Of a stretch of DNA of 10,772 nt, positions 1-7,110 are shown piece after piece. Under the pieces are notes generated by a model that saw nothing but the letters and a program-made list of their open reading frames with translations, made no database searches and was not told where the DNA came from. Each line of letters begins with the position of its first letter. The stretch's first letter is position 1. Position numbers and translations under genes: made by a program. Location of the stretch: positions 1 through 10,772 of the forward strand of contig JADGJG010000932.1 of assembly GCA_027596195.1 (NCBI GenBank), given 5' to 3'. This DNA is from Podochytrium sp. JEL0797 (lineage: Eukaryota > Chytridiomycota > Chytridiomycetes > Chytridiales > Chytriomycetaceae).

Positions 1-1404
1 CACCCAAAAGTCCTCTACTACAACACCCACGGCGGCACAAATATGAACATGAAAGGCGTCATGTCCTCCCTCTCCCTCCCCCTCGACATTTTCAACCCCA
101 AACAAATCACAAACTACGGTCAACCCCATTCCCATTCCATGCACCTCATCCAAGCCGGTCACGTTTCGTGGATCTGCGATCAATACGACATTATTATTAT
201 CGGCGACACGTCCCCGCACGGTCGCGCACTCCTCGAATCGTACCTCCTTCCACCCGCGCAACAATGTTCCGCGAAAGTAATTGTGGAAATGACGAATCGG
301 TTCGATTGGGACGTTAAAGATAGGAACGCGTATTTCGCAATGGTGCGGAGACTTGTGTTGGAGAGGAGGGAGCAGGTGTGGTGGGTGGCGAATAATAATG
401 TGGAGCAGGCGTATGTTGAGTTTTTGGTGGGTGTCAAGATGCCGGATGTGAGGTTGTTGAGGCCGTTGGGGGTGAGTAAGGATTATGAGTATCCCGAGGA
501 TTTGGTGAGTTTGTTTTTTTGTTTCGTTTGTTTGTTGGTGGTGTGCTCCTCGAAAGAAGGGGGGTGACGAAAGTGGAGCCGATTTGCGAGATTTTGCGCG
601 GTTGACAAAGAATGTGGCTATTACGGAGTTTTTGTAAAAGCCCTCGTGGGACATGTCTCGAAAGGAGTGCCAACAACGATGGAGCATACAATATTTTTCC
701 CTCGACGTCTATCTCCCTCCCGCTCCTCAAATTCCTCCCAAACCAACAACTAACAAAAAAAACACAGCCACCACCCACCTCCCTCAACTTTGCCTCTCGC
801 ACCCACGATACCACGCACATTTTCCAAATCCTGCGTGACCAATTCGAAATCCCACTCACAATCTTCCCGTTCGGCCATAAATACGGCGGCCCCAAAAACC
901 TGCTCCAATTCAAAGGATTCATTGATGTTCCTTACCAATACTCTGTCATGAAGTTTTACGAGAACATCGCGTACGGAGTTCCCCAGTTTATCCCGACGCC
1001 GAGGCTTTTCGAGTACATGCTTCAGGTAACACCCGCCTCCCCCCCCTCCCCCCCTCTCGTCACTAACACCCACACAACAGAACGGCCTCCACTACACCCA
1101 CTGCATCTTCCCCTCCCTCCTAAAACAATTCCCCACCTCCCCCCACATCCACATCATCCCCAACTTCCCCGCCTGGTCCGCCTACATGGACTACTACGAC
1201 CCTCTCTTCGCGCCCTACGTGTACTACTTTGACTCGTTTGTGGAGCTGCAGCAGATGCGTGGAGCCACGCGGGAGGAGCTGGATTGGAAGGATGTGGGGC
1301 GGAAAGGGGTGGTTTTTTATGAGGGGTATCGGAGGGGGGTGATGGAGGGGTGGGCGGGGTTGGTGAGGGATATGGGGTGGGTGGATGTGAGGGTTGTGAA
1401 GTGA
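1..1404 (+). CDS. Putative type II membrane glycosyltransferase, 5'-truncated (paralogue A)
   Basis: The reading frame is open from base 1, so the true start lies outside the window; comparison with the paralogue at 1747-3319 suggests about 60 residues are missing. Model: exon 1-504, intron 505-767 (GTGAGT..CACAG, ACTAAC branch point), exon 768-1025, intron 1026-1080 (55 nt), exon 1081-1404. All joins are phase 0, giving about 361 visible residues. Stretches shared with the paralogue include MTNRFDWDV, the GDT.PHGRA motif, YGGP, PYQYS.MK, YENIAYGVP with PTPR, and YYDP.FAP. The YENIAYGVP element resembles the C-terminal half of GT-B glycosyltransferases, and the paralogue has a Golgi-type signal anchor; function is inferred from these two points only. 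The 263-nt intron is long for this genome and may hide an exon. Sense-strand composition flips from C-rich to G-rich within each exon. Confident as a gene, uncertain as a glycosyltransferase. Confidence 0.75.
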
Positions 1405-1746
1405 AGATTGGGAAGAGTGGGGGGGGGGGGGTGGGTTTTTTGATGTTAAAAGTATTGTTAAAGTAAAAACAAAAGCGCATTAGTGATAGTACAAGAAGAA
1501 GAAAAAATAAAAACAATTACAAAAAAACTGGTTAGGGAAGAGGGGGGTTGTTTGCTGGTTGTTTGGCGCATGGAAAAAAAAGAGAATTATGTTTGTGTCT
1601 TTTGCAGAATTTGGATGAAAACAAACCCCCCAGATTCCATTTTTTTATCAGTTCAACTTGGAAATGCAAAGAACCCATGAGGAGGGAGGGGGGTAGAAGA
1701 ACCAACAAAATCGTTTCTTCACCACTCAAGATTCTTTATGTTTGAA
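1405..1746. other. Intergenic region between convergent paralogues
   Basis: This 342-nt stretch holds the two facing 3' UTRs. It contains a run of 13 G (1419-1431) just after the stop of the plus-strand gene and A/T-rich sequence with an AATAAA at 1506-1511. Short open frames exist on both strands at 1480-1745, but they lack splice-consistent extensions and resemble nothing recognisable. I see no gene here. Confidence 0.6.
1506..1511 (+). terminator. AATAAA polyadenylation signal candidate
   Basis: A canonical AATAAA lies about 100 nt downstream of the stop codon of the plus-strand glycosyltransferase-like gene, in an A-rich context. Assignment rests on motif and position only. Confidence 0.4.
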
Positions 1747-3319
1747 TCAAAACAACACCTCCCTCCACCCCTCCACAACCCGCCTCCTCACCCCCTCATA
1801 AAACAGCGGCCCAGCAACCCTCACATCGCGACCCACTTCCTCCCGCGACTTGTCAACCCACCCCTTCAATTCATCATACGAATCGAAATACGTGATGAAA
1901 GGCGCAAACTCGGGGTCGTAGTAATCGACATACCGCGCCCATCCTGTATGATACCGCTCCTTCAACACCCCATCGTCAAGTACCCCCAACACTTGCGGCG
2001 AAAAGAGCGGAATCGGGTGTAATCCCGAATACCCCATCTCCAACAAAAACCGCGGCGTCGGGACCAGAAGGGGCACACCGTACGCGATATTTTCGTACAA
2101 CTTCATGGTGGAGTATTGGTACGGTATGTCGAGGAAGGCTTTGAATTTGGCGAGGTGGTGGGGCCCGCCGTACGGGTGGGAGAAGGGGATGATTGTGAGG
2201 GAGAGGTTGAGGGTGTGGAGGAGGTGGGAGTGGAGGAGGGTTTTGTGGCGTTGGGTTATTATTTTGGTGGGGTTTGGTGCGGGCTGTGTGAGCGTGTTTG
2301 ACGTTAGTAACTTTTGAAGAAGGGGATTTCATTGCCGCACGCTCGATGGCGTGTTCGCTTTTGCCGACTCTCGCGATCACGCGGGCTGTAGCATGCCAGA
2401 CAAGTCGCCTCGCATCATCGCAGCTTTCCATATTACGCCGGGTGCAGTGTTCCATGTAACAGAGACTCTTGCAGCTCACCCTCGCTCTCGGCTTTCACTC
2501 TCAACTCCCCCTTCACCCCCCCAATGAAAGACACCTACCAAATCACTCGGATACGCAACCCTCCCATCCGAACCCCCCATCGGCCTCAACAACTTCACAT
2601 CCACCCCATCAACCCCCACCCTCCTCTCCAACCACCTCTTCTCCGCCAAATTGTTCGCCACCCACACAACCTCGCCCTCCAACTCACCCCCCTCACGACT
2701 CGTCTCCACCAACCTCCTCATCAACGCGTAAAACTCGTCTCGATCCGTTTCCTCCTCCACATCCCAATCAAACCGATTCGTCATCTCCACAACCACTTTC
2801 CCAGCTCCACACCGCTTCCCATCCCCCCTCAGTTCCAACAAGGACAATAAAATGGCACGACCGTGTGGAACCGTATCCCCAATCACGATAACATCGAACC
2901 CGGAGCAAATGTACCCCGCATGTCCCATCTCCACCAGCGCGCGTGCACGCGCATGGGACATGGCGTATCCGGAGATTTGGGCGGGATTGAAGTGGGAAAG
3001 GTGGAGGTGTTGGGGGAGGTGGGGGAGGAGGGAGAGGAGGTTGGCGGTTGTGCCGCGGTGGGTTGTGTAGTAGAGGATTTTGGTTGTGGTGGTGGTGTTC
3101 AAGGGTGGGGAGTGGAGGGTTGTGATGGTGCTGGTGGGTGGGTGAAAGATGAGCACGTGGGGGAGTGGGATTGGGGTGTTACCATTGTTTGTGGGGCTTG
3201 TTGCAGTCGTTGGTCATGGGATCAAAGGGGGCAGTGGGGGAGTGGGTTGACAGGAAGAGGGTGAGGAGGACCAAGGCGGCAACGGCAGTGGCCACAAGAA
3301 AGAGCTTCCGTCGCTTCAT
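1747..3319 (-). CDS. Putative type II membrane glycosyltransferase, complete (paralogue B)
   Basis: Three exons on the minus strand: 3319-3183, 3130-2539 and 2283-1747, about 421 residues. Intron 1 (3182-3131, 52 nt, GTAACA..CCACCAG) restores the frame exactly through a split Cys codon. Intron 2 (2538-2284, 255 nt, GTAGGT..CACAG) has a perfect TACTAAC branch point and is phase 0. The start is the first ATG after an in-frame stop. Residues 1-5 are MKRRK, followed by a hydrophobic segment at about 6-23 (LFLVATAVAALVLLTLFL), then a Pro/Thr-rich stem: the layout of a type II Golgi enzyme. It shares MTNRFDWDV, YGGP, PYQYS.MK, YENIAYGVP and YYDP.FAP with the convergent copy at 1-1404. It lacks the intron that copy has at 1026-1080. 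Substrate unknown; the glycosyltransferase call is inference from topology and the YENIAYGVP-like element. Confidence 0.75.
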
Positions 3320-3796
3320 CCGTGATCAGATTTCGTTGATTATGATGACTAATCCAAAAAGCATGTTCCATCCTGCCTGCACCGTTGGTAGTCCATCACC
3401 TTTCCGCTTTCTCAACGCCAAAGGAATCCCGCACATGAATCTGCCCTAACCCTGGACAGCCGTTTATTTTCCAAGAAGTATTCCAAAACTCTTCCCTCAC
3501 ATCCCTGAATCCAAAAACAGATCGGAATATCCAAAAAAGGTTGAAATCTTCCATTAGGACGGCGTGCGCGTGCCTGATTCTCCGATTGGAAGCGAGATGG
3601 ATTCTCGGGCGGGCAGTTGCTTACGGTGTGATCAAAGCCAATTGGCACACTAGTCTCCCAGTGGAACCCTTATTAGTTAACGGATGGATATCGGGGAGTC
3701 GGCGCATTTCGCGACTTGCGGATGAGTCGGAGTTTTTTTTTCCAAAAGCCCAAAATCGATTTTTTTGCTTTTTTTTTCTTCATCGAAAACCCAATC
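3320..3796. promoter_or_regulatory. Divergent promoter region, paralogue B / eIF1
   Basis: This 477-nt gap separates two divergent start codons (3319 minus, 3797 plus), so it should hold both promoters. It contains the palindrome GCCAATTGGC (3637-3646), a double CCAAT box about 150 nt upstream of eIF1, and long T-runs (around 3733-3740 and 3760-3779) just before the eIF1 ATG. No coding exon could be supported here. Confidence 0.55.
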
Positions 3797-4539
3797 ATGT
3801 CAGGCCTCCAAAAGTACGTCCCTTCTCTCGTTACCCACTGCACACGACCCTTCGCCATGGTTTACTTATTAACACACTGCTATAGCACAGTCTGATCGCA
3901 AAGGACCCGTTTGCCGACATTGGCGACGAAACTTCTCCACTCGAGGTCCAAGGATATATCCGTAAGTGTCTGTCCCTTCTTGCCTGTCTTGCTTGCTTGC
4001 CCTCTCGCTCGCTACCTCCCTCCATGTCTCCTGCACACCTCAACTCTACCCGCATCAACCGCACACACTCAACCTGAAACCTGGGAAGCGATGATCTACT
4101 CAAATACACTGAAAATCCTGAGTGGCTTTGCGTGGGACTCTCGTTTTGAGAGTCTCCCCACACTGATTTATACAATTGTCATAGTTACACTGATCCCATA
4201 CACCCCTCTCTCTCTCTCGTTCCCTCCCCTCCCCTTTCCACCCCTTGTTAAAAAAATCAAAAACTCATCCACACTTCCCTTACCCCATTAGACATCCGTA
4301 TCCAACAACGTAACGGTCGCAAAACACTCACAACCGTGCAGGGTATCCCGCAAGAAATCGACCCCAAAAAGGTGCTCAAGGCGTTCAAGCAGCAGTTTGC
4401 GTGCAACGGCAACATTGTCGAGGATGAAGAGTTGGGCGAGTGTATCCAGTTGCAAGGAGACCAGAGGACCAAGGTGTTGTCGTTTTTGTGCGAGCAGGAT
4501 ATCAGCACGAAGGATAAGATTAAGGTGCACGGATTCTGA
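3797..4539 (+). CDS. SUI1: Translation initiation factor eIF1 (SUI1)
   Basis: eIF1 binds the 40S subunit near the P site, promotes scanning and enforces AUG selection. Three exons: 3797-3813, 3891-3961 and 4292-4539, coding 111 residues, the usual eIF1 length. Intron 1 (3814-3890, GTACGT..CACAG) follows a 17-nt first exon; intron 2 (3962-4291, GTAAGT..TTAG) is 330 nt and splits a His codon. The product shows DPFADIGDE near the N-terminus, the hallmark YIHIRIQQRNGRKTLTTVQG block, then FACNGNI, IQLQGDQR and the C-terminal IKVHGF, all diagnostic for SUI1-domain eIF1. Splice phases and conserved residues agree at both junctions. The long second intron carries a probable C/D box snoRNA, a common arrangement for translation-factor host genes. 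A pyrimidine-rich leader precedes the ATG. Confidence 0.96.
4082..4198 (+). ncRNA. Intronic C/D box snoRNA, snR63/U15-like
   Basis: This lies inside eIF1 intron 2. A terminal stem TGGGA (4082-4086) / TCCCA (4194-4198) brackets a C box GCGATGA (4088-4094, one mismatch to RTGATGA) and a D box CTGA (4190-4193). Just upstream of the D box, GTCATAGTTAC (4178-4188) is the exact complement of GTAACTATGAC, the universally conserved helix 69 loop of large-subunit rRNA. Counting five nucleotides up from the D box (T4185) places 2'-O-methylation on the second A of GUAAC. That corresponds to yeast 25S Am2256, guided by snR63 (U15 in animals). A strong internal hairpin GACTCTC-gtttt-GAGAGTC lies at 4137-4153. 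D' box candidates (CTGA) are at 4109, 4118 and 4163; no partner target was identified. No search was run; the call rests on box layout plus the guide match. Confidence 0.75.
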
Positions 4540-4890
4540 GTGTGGGGAGCTGCCCTTTTTTTTGCTTTTTCTGCTGTCTTTTCCTTCTGCCGTTGTACGA
4601 TAAATAATACGCTTTTCGCCGCTCTCTTTTTCTGTGGCGAATTTTGCATAGCTTTGTGAAGGCTGTCGATGCGTTCTTTTCACCAAAAGTAGTGTTATGC
4701 ATCCAGAAGTATTTCGAACGGCCAATTGGTTTTTTGATGTTTGGCATCTCGTCATCTGAGTCGCTTTCGGTGACGAGTGATGGCACCAAATCTGCACCAA
4801 ATCTGGTTCTTCTTGGGTTTTTTCTAAAACCATAAAGAACGATTCATCTTCGAAGGCAGGGTCAAGTTGGAACCTCGTCCCTTCCTTCAC
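4520..4890 (-). pseudogene. Possible small minus-strand ORF broken by an 11-bp duplication
   Basis: On the minus strand an ORF starting at 4890 (MKEGTRFQ..., acidic, ending EEPDLV) runs into the 11-bp tandem duplication at 4783-4804, after which its frame degenerates. The second frame immediately beyond it (PSLVTESDSDDEMPN..., then basic) stays open to 4520. Removing one 11-bp unit would place both halves in one frame of about 119 codons. The Lys/Arg-rich end is antisense to the T-rich eIF1 3' UTR, so that part may be spurious. It overlaps the last bases of eIF1 on the opposite strand. I do not recognise the product. It may simply be non-coding promoter DNA. Confidence 0.2.
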
Positions 4891-5008
4891 CTTCCGATTG
4901 ATTCGTTGTTTGCTGGGGAGATTTCATGGCTTGTGCAACAAAAAAAATCCAATTTGGACCCTTGGGTGTCTGTCTCTACGGGAGAGGGAAAGCAATTTCC
5001 ACTAAAAA
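4540..5008. other. Intergenic region, eIF1 3' UTR and methyltransferase promoter
   Basis: It starts with the T-rich eIF1 3' UTR, with an AAATAA-type poly(A) signal at 4602-4607. It then has a CCAATTGG palindrome (4722-4729), an 11-bp perfect tandem duplication (4783-4804) and a CCAATTTGG near-palindrome (4949-4957) close to the methyltransferase start. Two overlapping minus-strand frames here may be remnants of one ORF (see the pseudogene entry). No confident gene. Confidence 0.55.
4783..4804. repeat. Perfect 11-bp tandem duplication
   Basis: GCACCAAATCT occurs twice head to tail (4783-4793, 4794-4804) in the gap between eIF1 and the methyltransferase. The unit length is not a multiple of three, so it shifts any frame crossing it. 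Confidence 0.9.
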
Positions 5009-6473
5009 ATGGGCGCCAACCCTTCCAAAGCGCTCAAAGACCTCGACCGCAAACGCGTCAATCATCGCAAGGGAGCACCACCTCCTGCTGTGCAACAAGG
5101 AGCATCTCCAGCATCTCCCCCAAAGATCACCACAGCGCCAGAGTCATTCGTTGATTCCATTACAGAATCCCCCGTCGGTTCGAGTCACGCAACCTCCCCC
5201 CACGGAAGCACCAGCCATTCAAGTGCGTTCATTCCCCACCCGAGTAGCAATCCCCTAATTCAAAAACTCAGTCGCTGCCACCTGGAGACCCGATGATCCC
5301 GAAAACCAGCGCACCTACCACGCCATCGAAACGAGCGACTACGTGCTCCCAAGCGACCTGCGCGAACAAACTCGATTGGATCTCCAGGTTTCTGCGACGA
5401 CCCACAAGCCAATTCCAATTTTTTTTGTAAACCCTTTACTAAATGCTCCGTTTTTCCTCATATCAGCACCACATGCTCCGCTTCGCATTTGGCACACACA
5501 TTGCGAGTCCCGGTGCGCGGGCGAGAGTCAAGAATGGGAAAGGCGTTAAAGTGCTTGACGTGGGGTGTGCGAATGGGGCGTGGATGGACGCGTTGTATAC
5601 GCAGGAAGGAGCGTCGGGGTGTGAGTTTCATGGAGTGGTGAGTCTCTTCTTCCCCCGTTTTTTCTTTTCCTTCTACACGATGCTGAACTACATGAAAAAA
5701 GGATATTGCCGAGGACGCGTTTGAAAGAGGGACCATTTCGCAAGCAAATCTTGTGGTTGGGAATGTTTTGGAACGACTTCCATGTAAGTGAATGGGCGAC
5801 CTTCTTTTGCACACACTTACTCCATCGCCAACAAGACGACGACAACACATTCGATTACGTTCACCAACGCATGATCTTTATCGGTATCCCAAAAAACAAG
5901 TGGACGCAGGTCGTACAAGAGTTGATTCGCGTGACGAAGCCAGGCGGGTTTGTGGAGCTCGTCGAGTTTGATTTACAGTCGTTCAATTCGGGTCCGGCTT
6001 CAAAGGCGATTATGGAACCGAGTAAGAAACAAGTCGTATTGTTGTCTTTGCCCTTTGATACCATCTAACTGACCCCTTTTTTGTTACATTTTTTGATTCA
6101 GTGTCGGCTGCAATGGAAAGCCGCGGAATCGATTCTCTGGCAGGAATGCACTTGTACGACAACGTTGTTGCCGCTGGAAATCTCATCAACATCGGCTCCA
6201 AACCCGTTTCCATCCCCGTGGGTTGGAACGGTGACATTGTGAGTCCGTTTTCCTTCCTCACCCACCCTTCGCGTTTTGACATCATGTTTTCAGGGCAAAA
6301 TGTTTAGCGACGACGGAAGAGACGTGTTTATTGCCATGTCGGATTTCATGACACGCGTTCTTGGGGTGGACAAGGAGGAATGGCTCGTCATGATTGACAG
6401 GGCTGTGGCCGAGTGGCCCACGAGAAAGGCGTACAAAAACTTCTACGCAGTGTATGGAGAAGTGAAGAAGTAA
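5009..6473 (+). CDS. SAM-dependent class I methyltransferase, N-myristoylation-type start
   Basis: Seven exons: 5009-5222, 5272-5387, 5467-5637, 5702-5783, 5836-6021, 6102-6238 and 6294-6473, giving 361 residues; every junction keeps frame. The product matches the fungal Methyltransf_25-type family: a linker of the YVLPSD..EQ.RL type, then HHMLRFAFG (about 111-119). SAM motif I VKVLDVGCANGAW follows (about 137-149; the usual GCGxG is GCANG here). Then come FHGVDI, the DDNTFDYVHQR element and a KPGGFVELVEFD motif. The substrate is unknown; small molecules are typical for relatives. The first residues MGANPSK fit the N-myristoylation consensus (Gly2, Ser6, Lys7), suggesting membrane attachment, and residues 8-70 are Pro/Ser-rich and probably disordered. 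Introns 3 and 4 need AAG acceptors (ending 5701 and 5835). An AATAAA lies 17 nt after the stop. Confidence 0.88.
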
Positions 6474-6489
6474 ATATTGAGCAGAGAAA

Positions 6490-6495
6490 AATAAA
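6490..6495 (+). terminator. AATAAA polyadenylation signal of the methyltransferase gene
   Basis: Canonical AATAAA within an A-rich stretch beginning 17 nt after the methyltransferase stop codon; position and motif fit a 3'-end processing signal. Confidence 0.55.
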
Positions 6496-6608
6496 GAAAT
6501 AATTCGTTGACTTTTCTATCCGTATGGTTCGCGTACATTCTTTTTAAGCTCCGCGCCTCTTGTTATTTGATTGGTCCCTCAATATCGCAGTGGACGTAGA
6601 GAGTGGCA

Positions 6609-6980
6609 ATGACGGTGGAGGTTTCAAAGCCCCTCGAGAAACGACGACAGTCCAAAGCAAGCGTATTTTTCGGCAAGACTTTTCTTCACGCGTTTTGTAT
6701 TTATCGGGAAGGTAAGAACACTTTGTTTTTCACGTGGTTTGTAATTTAGAAGTGACGTCGTTTATTCTGACATTTTCACATTCTTGAACTGGGCTCTCTC
6801 CCGTCTGGTTACTCACTTTTGTTTTTTCTCCCCCTCCGTGTGTCTGGTGGTTTAGCGATCGCGAGTTTCTCGTATTTATGCTCCATCGAGTTAGAGTATT
6901 GGAAGGCGGCGGAATCGAGAAGGAGAGCTGGTTTTAAGCGCTTGATGGCGTTGTTTGGTCAACCTATCAAAAGTTCTTAG
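6609..6980 (+). CDS. Doubtful small two-exon ORF, 75 residues
   Basis: An ATG at 6609 (MTVEVSKPLEKRRQS...) opens a frame that reaches a good donor (GTAAGA, 6712). Joining to a TTTAG acceptor (6855) through a 144-nt intron with a pyrimidine-rich 3' part continues the frame (AIASFSYLCSIELEYW...) to a TAG at 6978-6980. The product is basic and I do not recognise it. A second frame of the downstream exon is also open over a similar length, which weakens the case. The same splice pair could be a 5' UTR intron of the cyclophilin-40 gene 131 nt downstream. The C-to-G skew typical of real exons here is not evident. Confidence 0.25.
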
Positions 6981-7110
6981 TGAGGAGGAGACTGAGGACT
7001 GAGGAGACGGAGATGGGTCGACGCATTTGTCCGTTCAAGTGACTCACCGTCCAAGCAATGGAAGTCGTCAGAAACTTTGCGAAAAAAAAATCGAAAAAAA
7101 AAACACAGCA

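Larger units (their letters stand above)
6474..7110. other. Intergenic region, methyltransferase 3' end to cyclophilin-40 start
   Basis: This 637-nt region holds the methyltransferase 3' UTR, an ATTGG (inverted CCAAT) at 6570-6574, a doubtful two-exon ORF (6609-6980), a TTCTTGAA dyad at 6781-6788 that looks like a two-unit heat-shock element, and an A-rich leader with two long A-runs (about 7082-7105) just before the cyclophilin ATG. The GTAAGA..TTTAG pair at 6712-6855 could equally be a 5' UTR intron of the cyclophilin transcript. Confidence 0.5.

Noticed and set aside
2469..2891. Long Pro/Ser/His-rich plus-strand ORFs around 2469-2891
   Set aside because: They are antisense shadows of the G-rich 3' half of a minus-strand exon; the minus-strand frame is conserved with the paralogue.
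3541..3885. ORF of 114 codons covering 3541-3885
   Set aside because: It crosses the eIF1 start and first intron in another frame, has no recognisable motif, and lies in the divergent promoter.
5177..5186. GGTTCGAGTC resembling a tRNA T-loop
   Set aside because: No D-arm, anticodon arm or acceptor stem can be formed upstream, and the site lies within the first coding exon of the methyltransferase.
6781..6788. Heat-shock element before cyclophilin-40
   Set aside because: Only two NGAAN units (TTCTTGAA) are present, about 325 nt from the ATG; such a dyad is expected by chance often enough that I do not list it as a site of its own.
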